Source: JAVVHH01 sp964235765
GTDB lineage: Bacteria > Pseudomonadota > Alphaproteobacteria > Acetobacterales > Acetobacteraceae
DNA: 64,000 nt
Direction: 5' to 3'
NCBI GenBank assembly: GCA_964235765.1
Contig: CAXSDH010000002.1
Location: 100,818-164,817 of the forward strand
The translations under genes and the position numbers were made by a program. Under the pieces are notes generated by a model that ran no database searches, had not been told where the DNA came from, and saw nothing but the letters and a program-made list of their open reading frames with translations. Below are positions 8,404 to 16,791 of this stretch, piece after piece (position 1 is the first letter of the stretch; each line of letters begins with the position of its first letter).

Positions 8404-8910
8404 CTATTTTACGCCTTGCGGATCGAAGGACGGCAGTGATGTGCGGCCCGTCCTCCAGCGCTCAGGAACCAGAAAAATCCGTTCACGGCGCTCTGCTTCG
8501 AATTGCAGCGGTGGCCGGCTATTGTCGATGAATCGGCCGATCTGGCTTTGGAATGCCTCGACATCACGCCAGATTCCGACGTTGAAGTAGGAGGTGTAAG
8601 CAGGACTCAATGCCTGCCAAGTTATCCATGGAGCACGCGCCCGGTCTTCGACGGAGCTTAGATATTCCCCAACTAGGCCGGAGCGGTCCTCCACAACAGA
8701 ACGCGTGCCCCAGTACTCCAGAAACTCGGCTTCCTGACCCGGCTTGATTTTCCAATGGACCACCACGATCCGCAGCGGGGCGGTACGAGGCGCCTCTGCC
8801 GCCTGGCCGGCTGAGGCCGGCGGGCCAACCGCCGTTTCGGCCGCCGACAAGCTCCACGGCAGCATTGTAAGCGCCAGTAGGGCAACGCGGGCATTGGGGG
8901 CTGAGAACAT
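8404..8910 (-). CDS. Secreted protein with antibiotic-biosynthesis-monooxygenase-like (dimeric alpha/beta barrel) fold
   Basis: A 168-residue protein with a signal peptide (hydrophobic run VALLALTMLPWSLSAAE, cleavage near residue 24). The mature part begins IVVVHWKIKPGQEAEFLEYW, the pattern of ABM/NIPSNAP-type ferredoxin-like domains, followed by TRSVVEDRSGLVGEYL. No catalytic residues can be named, and the function is unknown. It stands alone on the minus strand between tRNA-Pro and the IS remnant. Fold assignment is tentative; secretion is better supported. Confidence 0.7.
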   Translation of the reverse strand: MFSAPNARVALLALTMLPWSLSAAETAVGPPASAGQAAEAPRTAPLRIVVVHWKIKPGQEAEFLEYWGTRSVVEDRSGLVGEYLSSVEDRARAPWITWQALSPAYTSYFNVGIWRDVEAFQSQIGRFIDNSRPPLQFEAERRERIFLVPERWRTGRTSLPSFDPQGVK

Positions 8911-9173
8911 CTACAGTCCCCTACAGCGATCGCCGCAAAAAGCCAAGATCCACGTCGGAGGCCTGCGCGAATTCAGCAGCCAACCGATGCGGTGGGATCT
9001 GCCGCAGGGTGAAACGAGAGCTCGCCATTCGCATTCAGCGTGGATCATACGTAACGACTCAGGCCATTAAACGCCATGGCCGTCACGCGGCAGGCCAGGG
9101 CTCTGAATCCAATTAAGACAGCATCATGGGACGATGACTGCCTCGCCAGCCTCGTCACCACATGAAAGCTTCA
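8911..9173. other. Non-coding stretch before the IS remnant
   Basis: No convincing reading frame, RNA gene or terminator was seen here. It holds the presumed promoter of the minus-strand secreted protein gene and, toward 9173, sequence directly adjoining the fold-back palindrome, where the transposon remnant ends abruptly. Confidence 0.5.
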
Positions 9174-9223
9174 CCCGATCGCTACAGTGGCGCGCGAGCA
9201 AGCGCGCCACTGTAGCGATCGGG
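9174..9223. repeat. Perfect 22-bp inverted repeat with 6-nt loop
   Basis: Left arm 9174-9195 and right arm 9202-9223 are exact reverse complements, separated by GAGCAA. Read on the minus strand, the right arm encodes the transposase residues PIATVAR, so it is native insertion-sequence DNA, while the left arm is an inverted copy lying beyond the truncation point. There is no T-run, and it lies in dead transposase DNA, so a terminator role is not supported. It looks like a fold-back duplication made when the element was truncated. Confidence 0.9.
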
Positions 9224-9501
9224 AAACGGGCCTGGCTCGCGCTCATGAAGCGGAAGAGCCGGGCGGCACTCGCCCTCAATCCGCTCTGCGGCTTGAGGGC
9301 GTGCAAACCAGGCCGCGGCTGTTGAGAGGATGTCGCGCTTCACGCGGAGCTGCCGGTTCTCCCGTCGCAGCCAGGACAGCTCATCGCGTTCGACAGCACT
9401 CAGGCCGGGCAGCGCTCCTTCCGTCGGCCCTCTCTCTTGTCGGCCTGCACGATCCGGCCGCGGAACTCAGGGGAATACGGCGGACGGCTTTTCGGCATCA
9501 T
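9180..9501 (-). pseudogene. Degenerate IS3-family transposase (orfA and start of orfB)
   Basis: Reading begins MPKSRPPYSPEFRGRIV, the usual orfA start, but jumps straight to QADKREGRR. About 25 residues that should hold the helix-turn-helix are missing. A frameshift then leads into LSAVERDELSWLRRENRQLR and DILSTAAAWFA, the orfA leucine-zipper end. A second shift leads into FRFMSASQARFPIATVARLL, the start of orfB. Everything beyond is lost at the fold-back palindrome. It has at least one internal deletion, two frame changes and a truncation, so it is non-functional. Confidence 0.88.
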
Positions 9502-9541
9502 GACGCCCTTCGCGAAGCGTTCGGGTGTCCACCAATCAAGG

Positions 9542-11737
9542 TCAACCCCAAAATCCTGGTAGGATGCGATAGCGTGCGATCCGATAGGCTGGCAGCAGAG
9601 CGCGCCGTATCAGCGTGCGTGCACGGCCCCGCAAACGCTTAGCCAAATCGGCGGGGAGTTCATGGCTGGGAAGGCCGCGGCATCTAGCCTTCAATACTGC
9701 TCGCGCTCTACGCCCCTTGCCCATCTGGTCGAGCGCGTGCAGTTCGCCGCGCAGCGCCGACCACCAAAGGCCGGAACCGGAGGAAGCCATTGCCTGGACT
9801 TGCGCGAAGCGCTCTTGCGCCACCGCCGCCCGGCCCTCGACGTGCAAGTCCAGCTTCGCCAGCAGATAAAGCTGGTCCCGATCGGCTGTCGAGTCCAAGC
9901 CGAACGCAGCCGTCAGGCGCTCCGCGGCCGTGTAGCATCCCGCGTTGACCAATGGTCCAAGGAACAACGCCGCAATCTCGCTCTTCAACCCCTCAAGCGA
10001 TCCTGCAAGCGCCGCAATGGCGTCAGCATCGTCCATGGCCTGAAGTGCTGCGAGTTCGCCCCGGACGGCCGCGTCCCAAAGACCGGACCCAGTTGGTGTG
10101 TGGTCACGAACGCGGGAAAGCCGATCGCGCGCCAATTCTAAGCCACCCATGGAGTCCCGGAGATCGGCAACATTGAGTGCAAGCACGCCCAAACAGTACA
10201 GGGCGTCGCGCTCGGCATCGGTGCGCCCCACAACGACCGGCGCGGCGAATGCCGCCCGATGCAAATTCGTCTCCCGGACCAGGTCGCCCGCGAGATGATA
10301 ATGGCCGGCGTTGACAAGAGCGGTCAGAGCACGTTGCACGACTGCGGCCCGCCGTGCATCGCCATCCGTGGGAGCCGGTCGCAGGCCCGCTAGTCGGAAG
10401 GGCGTTTCCGGATCGCCGGCGTCGGCGGCGCACAGCAAGGCTTCGGCCTCCGCCGTCCAGCCAATGTCTTCCGTTTGTCCATCTTCCATCGCCAGCTCAC
10501 CCAAGGCTCGCCGCATCGCGGCTGCCGCGCGAGCGGCAAGCAAAAACCGCCGTTCAAGAGGCGGGCGTGGAAAACCTAGTGCGATCTGACAGATGGCCCG
10601 CGCGTAAAGTAGCCCTGCCAGGTTGAGGGGGATGAGCCGTCCTAACTGTTCTAAATCGGAAGTCGCGACCGCTTCGGGCAGGGCTTCCATTTCGTCGAGG
10701 TCAAGGCCAAAACGCTCTTTGCACGCTGGCAGGAGCAGTTCCCAGGCCTGGTTTGCAGCTTCCATGTCTCCATCGTTCACGCTCTCCTGGAAGGCTCTTC
10801 CGGCAAAACCCAGGAATGGATCGCCCAGACCATGGCTAGCTGAAGCCCGACGCTGCAGGTGTTGCCGCAAGGCCGTCCGCAAGCGGGCCATGTCCTGATC
10901 TAGCGCCAGCGGCGCATCGCTGGCAAAGGCGACAAGCGAGTGACCGTCCACGCTGACCGCGACATGCGCAAAGCCGACCGCTTCAAGTAATCTTCGCAAG
11001 CTTTGGGGGCTCTGAATGACGAGATGCATTCCCGGGGACAGCAACGGGATTATGATGCCGGGCGGAGTGTCCGGCCGGATGTCGTCACCGTTGGGTGTGG
11101 TTAGCACGAGCACGCCTGAAGGCTTCAGCATCGCCCGCAACGTGCGGGCGAACGCTCTCGGTGAACTCACATGCTCAATCACCTCGGACCCCATCACTAC
11201 ATCTTTGGATTGGGGTGCTTCTTTGTTCTCCTGGAGGTACCGCAACTCGATCGGCAAGCCGAGTGCATCGCGACCTAGGGCCGCCAGGGGCGCTGGGTCG
11301 ACCCCGATACCGGACCAGCCACGAGTGTTTAGGGCGTAGTCGAGGCCGAAACCGAAGCCACATCCAACTTCTAAATAGGCGCAGGGTGCTTCGCGGCGCA
11401 GCTGGGCCAGCGGACGCGTGATCAGGCTGATACCAGCACCCTGCTGAACATAGAATGGCACTCGGCCGCGATCATTGGTGGACGCGGCTGAATAATCCGG
11501 TGATGCTTGGTCATCGAAAAAGTGACATCGGCAACCGGAGCAATGGAGCAAGTGGAGGCGACGAGCCGGGCGGTCTGGCAACTGAACCTCTATCGTCACG
11601 ATAGATGATTTCTGTTCATCTGCTGCGCAGTTCGGACACGGCATCGTCCCCAACGGCGGCGGTAGTGGCGCGCCTGGGCTTGCCCACTTCAACTTGGGCA
11701 ACTGCATTAAGGCTGGCACAGCGGCCCGAGTGGACAT
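9542..11737 (-). CDS. Class I SAM-dependent methyltransferase with N-terminal zinc ribbon and duplicated C-terminal repeats
   Basis: A 731-residue cytosolic protein. Residues 34-69 contain a CPNC...CSGC zinc-ribbon pair. The SAM-binding motif I is LEVGCGFGFGLD (about residues 122-133), and SEVIEHVSSPRAF and LKPSGVLVLTTPNG follow, typical of Methyltransf_23 enzymes. The last 250 residues hold two copies of a roughly 110-residue helical unit (LVNAG...RD.LY.L..L...GSGLW..A.RGEL.AL). The substrate is unknown. It starts two bases after ugd, and its stop codon appears to come from an IS3-family terminus, so the original C-terminus may have been longer or different. Confidence 0.8.
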   Translation of the reverse strand: MSTRAAVPALMQLPKLKWASPGAPLPPPLGTMPCPNCAADEQKSSIVTIEVQLPDRPARRLHLLHCSGCRCHFFDDQASPDYSAASTNDRGRVPFYVQQGAGISLITRPLAQLRREAPCAYLEVGCGFGFGLDYALNTRGWSGIGVDPAPLAALGRDALGLPIELRYLQENKEAPQSKDVVMGSEVIEHVSSPRAFARTLRAMLKPSGVLVLTTPNGDDIRPDTPPGIIIPLLSPGMHLVIQSPQSLRRLLEAVGFAHVAVSVDGHSLVAFASDAPLALDQDMARLRTALRQHLQRRASASHGLGDPFLGFAGRAFQESVNDGDMEAANQAWELLLPACKERFGLDLDEMEALPEAVATSDLEQLGRLIPLNLAGLLYARAICQIALGFPRPPLERRFLLAARAAAAMRRALGELAMEDGQTEDIGWTAEAEALLCAADAGDPETPFRLAGLRPAPTDGDARRAAVVQRALTALVNAGHYHLAGDLVRETNLHRAAFAAPVVVGRTDAERDALYCLGVLALNVADLRDSMGGLELARDRLSRVRDHTPTGSGLWDAAVRGELAALQAMDDADAIAALAGSLEGLKSEIAALFLGPLVNAGCYTAAERLTAAFGLDSTADRDQLYLLAKLDLHVEGRAAVAQERFAQVQAMASSGSGLWWSALRGELHALDQMGKGRRARAVLKARCRGLPSHELPADLAKRLRGRARTLIRRALLPAYRIARYRILPGFWG

Positions 11738-11739
11738 GC

Positions 11740-13065
11740 TTACCCCACGTGAGCGGGGGCGCTTCTTCCGATGCCCCGATACTCAAGCCCCACTTGGGCG
11801 AAGGCCACCGGGTCAAACACGTTCCGTAGGTCCATGACGAGACGCCCGTTCATCAATTCCCGCAGCCGCACTGGCGAGAGCGCGCGGAATTCATTCCATT
11901 CGGTGACCACCACCAGGACGTCGGCGCCGGTAACGGCATCATAGGCATCGGCGCAAAAAGCCACGCTTTCCGGAAGCATGGTCCGAGCGTGCGTCATGCC
12001 GACAGGGTCGAATGTGCGGACAACGGCGCCCTCCTCGACGAGCCTGCTGATGATCGGCACACTCGGCGCGTCCCGCATGTCGTCGGTCTCAGGCTTGAAG
12101 GTCAGGCCTAGGACCGAAACGGTCTTGCCGCGAACCGATCCGCCACAGGCCTGTATCACGCGGGCTGCCATGCCGGACTTGCGAGCGTCGTTTACGGCGA
12201 CGGTCGCCTCGACCAGTCGGGATGGCGCACCCCAGTCCTGGGCGATACGCATCAGCGCCAACGTATCTTTTGGAAAACAACTTCCGCCAAAACCGGGACC
12301 GGGATGTAAGAATTTGCGGCCAATTCGGCCATCGAGGCCGATGCCGCGCGCCACGTCGTGCACGTCGGCGCCGACTTTCTCGCACAAATCCGCGATCTCG
12401 TTGATGAAGGTGACTTTCATTGCGAGGAAGGAGTTCGCCGCGTATTTTGTCAGTTCTGCTGCCTCGAGGCTGGTGAAGAGGATTGGCGCCTCTATGAGAT
12501 ACAGCGGGCGGTAAAGTTTGCGAAGCACTTCTCGTGCCCGTTCGCTATCCGTTCCTATGACCACGCGATCGGGCCGCATGAAGTCGCCGATTGCGCTGCC
12601 CTCTCGCAGGAACTCCGGGTTGCTTGCAACGTCCAGTTGCAGGTCGGGGCGCGCCCGTTGCATGATCTCTGCAATCCGACGTCCCGTTCCGACAGGCACC
12701 GTTGATTTCGTCACGATCACTGCGTATTCGGTCAGCGCGCGCGCGACCTGCTCGGCCGCAGCATTGACGTAACTCACGTCGGCATGGCCGTCGCCGCGGC
12801 GAGTGGGAGTTCCGACCGCGATAAACACAGCCTCTGCTCCCGAGACGGCAGCGGCCAAGTCGCCGTCAAAGCTCAGGCGTCCGGCAGCGACGTTTTCAGC
12901 AACAAGCCGGTCGAGGCCGGGTTCATAGATCGGGATACGACCATCCTGCAAAGCCGCAAGCTTGGTTGGATCGCTCTCTACAACCGATACATTCACGCCC
13001 AAGTCGGCGAAGCACGCCCCGGATACCAGGCCGACATAGCCGCCGCCGATCATCGTAATACGCAA
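11740..13065 (-). CDS. ugd: UDP-glucose 6-dehydrogenase
   Basis: A 441-residue UDP-glucose/GDP-mannose dehydrogenase family enzyme. The N-terminal NAD-binding motif is MIGGGYVGLVSGACFADLG, the middle has the NPEFLREGSA segment and the catalytic cysteine lies in GFGGSCFPKDTLAL. It oxidises UDP-glucose to UDP-glucuronate with 2 NAD+, supplying polysaccharide or glycan synthesis. Length is normal. It lies 45 bases after fliJ on the same strand and 2 bases before the methyltransferase, so fliI-fliJ-ugd-methyltransferase could be one transcript. No other glycan genes are nearby. Confidence 0.95.
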   Translation of the reverse strand: MRITMIGGGYVGLVSGACFADLGVNVSVVESDPTKLAALQDGRIPIYEPGLDRLVAENVAAGRLSFDGDLAAAVSGAEAVFIAVGTPTRRGDGHADVSYVNAAAEQVARALTEYAVIVTKSTVPVGTGRRIAEIMQRARPDLQLDVASNPEFLREGSAIGDFMRPDRVVIGTDSERAREVLRKLYRPLYLIEAPILFTSLEAAELTKYAANSFLAMKVTFINEIADLCEKVGADVHDVARGIGLDGRIGRKFLHPGPGFGGSCFPKDTLALMRIAQDWGAPSRLVEATVAVNDARKSGMAARVIQACGGSVRGKTVSVLGLTFKPETDDMRDAPSVPIISRLVEEGAVVRTFDPVGMTHARTMLPESVAFCADAYDAVTGADVLVVVTEWNEFRALSPVRLRELMNGRLVMDLRNVFDPVAFAQVGLEYRGIGRSAPAHVG

Positions 13066-13110
13066 CAGAAGCTCCCCTCAAATGCGCGCGCAATCCACCA
13101 CATCGCGGCG

Positions 13111-13578
13111 CTAAGGGCCAGTCTCGTCGGCGACTTCGCCAGACGCGTCCAGCTGGGCCGTCCGCTCTGCAAGAGGGCTTAGGCCCTCCAGGTCGCTTCT
13201 CCAGCGTCGCTCGCGTGCGTCAGAGGCTTGCTGAAGCCGTTGCTCCTGAAAGGTTTCTACGGTCTCGAGCGCGCGTCGGCACACCGACAATCCCGCGCGC
13301 GCGCGGGCGGTATCGGCTTGGAGTTGCTCAAGCATCTCGCGTGCAAGCTTCGATCGATTGATGGCGGTGGGAAGCCAAGCGGCAAAAGCCTCAACCACGG
13401 CATCGCTGCCGTCCGGTTCGGAGGCGGCCTGAGTTTCGAGTACGATCTCCCGCTCGACGTAGTGGGCGGCCGACTCGGCTCGGCTCTCCTCGGCAAGACA
13501 GCGCACCACACTTCGTTGTGCGTCATCGCATGCTGCCCGGCGCAGGCGAATGAGACTGAGTAGCGGATCACGCGGCAC
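13111..13578 (-). CDS. fliJ: Flagellar FliJ-like protein
   Basis: A 155-residue, charged, helical protein directly after fliI. The start VPRDPLLSLIRLRRAACDDA resembles FliJ N-termini, and the rest is coiled-coil-rich (LEQLQADTARARAG, VETFQEQRLQQA). FliJ is the chaperone/stalk component that couples the FliI ATPase ring to the export gate. The GTG start at 13578 overlaps the fliI end by eleven bases and has GGAG seven bases upstream; longer versions read back into fliI and look like antisense artefacts. Sequence is poorly conserved across FliJ, so the call leans on position. Confidence 0.78.
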   Translation of the reverse strand: MPRDPLLSLIRLRRAACDDAQRSVVRCLAEESRAESAAHYVEREIVLETQAASEPDGSDAVVEAFAAWLPTAINRSKLAREMLEQLQADTARARAGLSVCRRALETVETFQEQRLQQASDARERRWRSDLEGLSPLAERTAQLDASGEVADETGP

Positions 13579-14944
13579 TGTTCGGCTCCAGTACTGCCAA
13601 TAGATCGGTGAAGGCCAGTGCCAAACTGCTATGCTCGTCACGAGCTTGGTGGAGGACGCGCTCGATCTGTGGAGCAAGACGGATCGCCTCGTCGGCGGCA
13701 GGGTCGGCGCCGGGCTGATAGGCGCCGAGGCGCAGCAAGTCGGTCAATTCGGCATGAACGGCGAGTATAGCCCGAGCTCGACGGATCGCCGTATTCTCTG
13801 CGGGTTCAAGACAGCCCGGCACTGTTCGCGATAGCGACCGTAGGACGTCCACGGCTGGATAGCGGCCGCTCTCCCCGATGCGCCGGTCCAACACGACGTG
13901 CCCGTCCAGGATGCCTCGCACGGCATCGGCCACTGGCTCATTGTGGTCGTCGCCTTCGACCAAGACAGTGAAGATTGCGGTGATGTACCCCGGAGCGACT
14001 CCAGCGTCGGGTCCGGGACCAGCACGTTCGAGCAGCTTTGGCAGTTCGGCGAACACGCTCGGTGGATAGCCGCGGGTCGCGGGCGGTTCACCGGCAGCGA
14101 GGCCGATTTCGCGGAGCGCCAGGCAGAAGCGCGTGATGCTGTCCATGAGAAGGAGTACCGACTTTCCCTCGTCCCGGAAGTGCTCGGCAATGGCCATTGC
14201 GGCATAGGCCGCTTCCCGCCGCATCAGCGGGGGCTGATCGGACGTCGCGATGACGACTACGGAGCGGGCTAGGCCCGTTGCTCCAAGATCGTCCTCGAGA
14301 AATTCGCGGACTTCCCGGCCGCGTTCCCCAACGAGGGCGAGAACGACGACGTCACAGGCGGCTTGTTGGGCCAGCATAGCCAACAAGGTGGATTTCCCGA
14401 CACCGGAACCGGCAAATAAACCGAGACGCTGGCCGGTGCGGCATGTCGCAAAGAGGTCCAACGCTCGCACCCCTAGACTAAGCCGCGGGCCCAGCCTTGC
14501 CCGGCGGGCGGCGGGCGGCGGTTCAGCCCGGACCGATCGGGCTAACCCACCGCCCAGAGTCCCACGGTCATCGATGGGATTGCCGAGCGGGTCGACGACT
14601 CGGCCCAGCCAGCGGGCCGAGATAGACAAGTTGCTCGCGTGTTTGACTTGGGCAGCGGCCAGCGGGATAGACGCGGTCGCGCCAGGTCCGATTCCGCTCA
14701 GGTTCGCAAACGACAGCGCACGAGCCAAGCCGGCCCGAAAGCCGACAATTTCCGCGACGACGGGCGAGCTATTACGCGGCGATAACTGCACCCGGTCGCC
14801 GATGGCCAGCTGCCCCGACAAACCTCCGAGTTCCGCCGCGAGGCCTGAAACCCCTAGGACGGTTCCAGAGCAGTTTGCTCTTGCGGCAACAAGCAGCTGT
14901 TCGGCCGCAACGTTCAATCGTTCCACAATCGTCGGTTGTCGCAA
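13568..14944 (-). CDS. fliI: Flagellum-specific ATPase FliI
   Basis: A 458-residue F1-type ATPase of the flagellar export apparatus. It has the N-terminal beta-barrel domain, Walker A GLFAGSGVGKSTLL, VLALVGERGREVREFLEDDL, Walker B VLLLMDSITRF, and the FliI/YscN segment RGYPPSVFAELPKLLERAG. It energises unfolding and release of export substrates. The start is TTG (14944) with AGAGG six bases upstream. The gene is divergent from ctrA across a 157-base region and is followed by fliJ. Other export genes (flhA, fliH, fliN) sit 45 kb away. Confidence 0.95.
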   Translation of the reverse strand: MRQPTIVERLNVAAEQLLVAARANCSGTVLGVSGLAAELGGLSGQLAIGDRVQLSPRNSSPVVAEIVGFRAGLARALSFANLSGIGPGATASIPLAAAQVKHASNLSISARWLGRVVDPLGNPIDDRGTLGGGLARSVRAEPPPAARRARLGPRLSLGVRALDLFATCRTGQRLGLFAGSGVGKSTLLAMLAQQAACDVVVLALVGERGREVREFLEDDLGATGLARSVVVIATSDQPPLMRREAAYAAMAIAEHFRDEGKSVLLLMDSITRFCLALREIGLAAGEPPATRGYPPSVFAELPKLLERAGPGPDAGVAPGYITAIFTVLVEGDDHNEPVADAVRGILDGHVVLDRRIGESGRYPAVDVLRSLSRTVPGCLEPAENTAIRRARAILAVHAELTDLLRLGAYQPGADPAADEAIRLAPQIERVLHQARDEHSSLALAFTDLLAVLEPNSAA

Positions 14945-15101
14945 TGGAGCCTCTATGGGTCGTCATCCCAGGAGTATCCCGGGGGAAAGCTGACAAATCA
15001 TTAACATCTCAATCTTAGGACAGAATGTTGGGAGATTAGGAGTCGACATCCACACGTCCAGGTTGCATAATTGCTCATCAAATCGCGTTTAGGAGCAACC
15101 C
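14945..15101. promoter_or_regulatory. Divergent promoter region fliI / ctrA
   Basis: A 157-base AT-richer region between two divergent genes must hold both promoters. It contains a TTAAC half-site at 15001 and one GANTC (GAGTC at 15040-15044), the CcrM methylation site that often occurs in alphaproteobacterial cell-cycle promoters. No full TTAA-N7-TTAA CtrA site was found. AGGAG precedes the ctrA ATG. The regulatory reading is inference. Confidence 0.4.
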
Positions 15102-15875
15102 ATGCGTGTCCTGATGGTCGAAGAAGATAGCGCGCTCAGCCGGCCTTTGGCGACAATGCTCCAGTCGATCGGTGCGGTCATCGACCGCATGGAAGGCGGC
15201 GAAGAAGCTCTCGAGATGGTTCGGCGTTATGATTACGACATCGTCCTGCTCGATCTTATGCTCCCGGACGTTGATGGCTATGAGGTCGTGCGCCGTATGA
15301 GGGCGGCTCGGATCAATATTCCGGTGTTGATAATTTCAAGTCTGGTCCGCCCTCAAGCTCGGGTGAAAGCTTTCGGAATGGGGGCTGACGATTTCGTAAC
15401 CAGGCCCTACGATCTTGGCGAGTTTGTTGCGCGGGTCCAGGCCATCGTTCGTCGTAGCAAGGGCCACAGCCAGCCAACGCTAAAAATCGGCGATCTGCAG
15501 CTTAGTCTCGATACGCGGGAAGTCCTGGTTGCAGGAAAAGCTGTGCACCTGACCGGAAAGGAATACTCGATCCTGGAGTTGCTGGTCCTCCGGAAGGGTA
15601 TGGTCCTTACCAAAGAAGTGTTTCTCAATCATCTTTACGGTGGCATGGACGAGCCCGAAGTAAAAATCATTGACGTGTTCATCTGCAAGTTGCGCAAGAA
15701 GCTGGCCTTAGCAGGCGCAGCAAGCGTGATCGGAACGGTCTGGGGCCGCGGATATACGGTCCGGGATCCGGCGAGTTACTCTATGCTGTCCTCCGTCGCA
15801 CCCCGGCCCGCCACCCCCGTTGCGCCATCCGCGCAACCCGTGAATTCGCTGCAGCACGTGAGCCAGGCGGCTTAA
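15102..15875 (+). CDS. ctrA: CtrA-type cell-cycle response regulator with divergent receiver
   Basis: A 257-residue OmpR-family regulator. The C-terminal winged-helix domain is nearly the textbook CtrA sequence (HLTGKEY, then LTKEVFLNHLYGGMDEPEVK and DVFICKLRKKL). The receiver keeps the phospho-acceptor Asp51 in LLDLMLPD, but the acidic pair reads EED instead of EDD. The conserved lysine of the usual TKP motif is arginine (VTRPYD, Arg101). A Pro/Ala-rich tail of about 25 residues follows the DNA-binding domain. CtrA in alphaproteobacteria controls motility and, in some orders, replication. The next gene, nadK, is convergent. Confidence 0.9.
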   Translation: MRVLMVEEDSALSRPLATMLQSIGAVIDRMEGGEEALEMVRRYDYDIVLLDLMLPDVDGYEVVRRMRAARINIPVLIISSLVRPQARVKAFGMGADDFVTRPYDLGEFVARVQAIVRRSKGHSQPTLKIGDLQLSLDTREVLVAGKAVHLTGKEYSILELLVLRKGMVLTKEVFLNHLYGGMDEPEVKIIDVFICKLRKKLALAGAASVIGTVWGRGYTVRDPASYSMLSSVAPRPATPVAPSAQPVNSLQHVSQAA

Positions 15876-15975
15876 GTTCTCGGGCTGTATGCGCCCGTTT
15901 GGGCCGGGGCAGCCGAGGCTGGCGTTTTCCGCCGGGGCTCAGTGGTGCAGGCGCGGGGCGGATACCGGCCAGCAC

Positions 15976-16791
15976 CTAAACGGTGAACTGCTCGGCGATA
16001 ATCCGCTCCGACAAGCCTTGGTCGGGGTCGAACAGTACGGTCGTGACCACGCTCCGATCTTCGCTCACTGCGACAGACGCGACGTCTCGAACCTCGGTGA
16101 AGTCGGCCACGGCCGCAACCGGCCGTTTGTCGCGTTCCAACACTTCGAAGAGGACGTCCACGGTGCTTGGCAGCAAAGCCCCTCGCCAACGGCGAGGGCG
16201 AAATGCGCTGATGGGGGTCAAGGGAAGCAAGTTGGCCGAAAGCGGCACGATAGGTCCATGCGCAGAAAGATTATAGGCGGTGGAGCCAGCGGGGGTGGAT
16301 ACCAACACGCCATCGCAGATCAGCTCGGGCAGCCTAATACGGCCGTCGACGGTGATGCGGATCTTCGCTGCCTGTCGCAGCTGGCGAAGCAGCGAGACCT
16401 CGTTCAGCGCCAGTGCCTCCTCGACAGCCCCGGCCATCGTTACGGCATGCATCCGCAGGGGGTGCAAGATGGCGGCCTGTGCGCGGCTCAGCCTGAGCGA
16501 CAAACCGTCTTCGGCAAAACCGTTCATCAAGAAACCGACCGAGCCGCAGTTCATGCCATACACCGGGGTGCGTGCGGTCGTGCTCAAGAGCCGATGCAAG
16601 GTTTCCAGCATGAATCCGTCGCCACCCAGGCAGACGATGACCTCGGCGCCCTCTATCGGGTGGTCGCCGTATCGGTTCACCATCCTGACCCGGCTGTCCC
16701 AGGCCTGCGGTGTGGGCGCGGCCGCAAAAGCGATTCGGCGCGGCGGTTCGGCAAAATAGGGCGGCACCGGAAGCGCGGCCAAACTAGACAT
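15976..16791 (-). CDS. nadK: NAD kinase
   Basis: A protein of about 271 residues with the NAD kinase GGDGF motif (residues 56-60), the GMNCGSVGFLMN segment and the diagnostic CDGVLVSTPAGSTAYN loop. It phosphorylates NAD+ to NADP+. The start at 16791 is chosen because the upstream extension (to 16920) is Trp/Arg/Ser-rich and unlike the family; ATG 16800 is an alternative. No strong ribosome binding site is visible. It is convergent with ctrA and lies downstream of a small membrane protein gene. Confidence 0.9.
   Translation of the reverse strand: MSSLAALPVPPYFAEPPRRIAFAAAPTPQAWDSRVRMVNRYGDHPIEGAEVIVCLGGDGFMLETLHRLLSTTARTPVYGMNCGSVGFLMNGFAEDGLSLRLSRAQAAILHPLRMHAVTMAGAVEEALALNEVSLLRQLRQAAKIRITVDGRIRLPELICDGVLVSTPAGSTAYNLSAHGPIVPLSANLLPLTPISAFRPRRWRGALLPSTVDVLFEVLERDKRPVAAVADFTEVRDVASVAVSEDRSVVTTVLFDPDQGLSERIIAEQFTV

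Larger units (their letters stand above)
9174..9550 (-). mobile_element. IS3-family insertion sequence remnant (one end plus fragment of transposase)
   Basis: The remnant has one apparent terminus at 9524-9550, reading TGGGGTTGACC then GGTGGACACC on the minus strand; this resembles terminal sequences I associate with IS3-family elements (from memory, not searched). Decayed orfA and the first residues of orfB follow, and the element stops at the fold-back palindrome at 9174. No second terminus or target-site duplication was seen. The stop codon of the neighbouring methyltransferase gene (9542-9544) lies inside the terminus. Confidence 0.75.

Noticed and set aside
9174..9223. Intrinsic terminator
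   Set aside because: The hairpin is perfect, but there is no T-run, it lies in dead transposase DNA, and one arm is transposase coding sequence.
8232..13080. Genomic island integrated at tRNA-Pro
   Set aside because: No integrase gene and no second copy of the tRNA 3' end were found; the region includes normal flagellar and sugar-nucleotide genes.
14990..15030. Full CtrA-binding site in the fliI/ctrA gap
   Set aside because: Only one TTAA half-site lies there; the second half is not at seven bases' distance.
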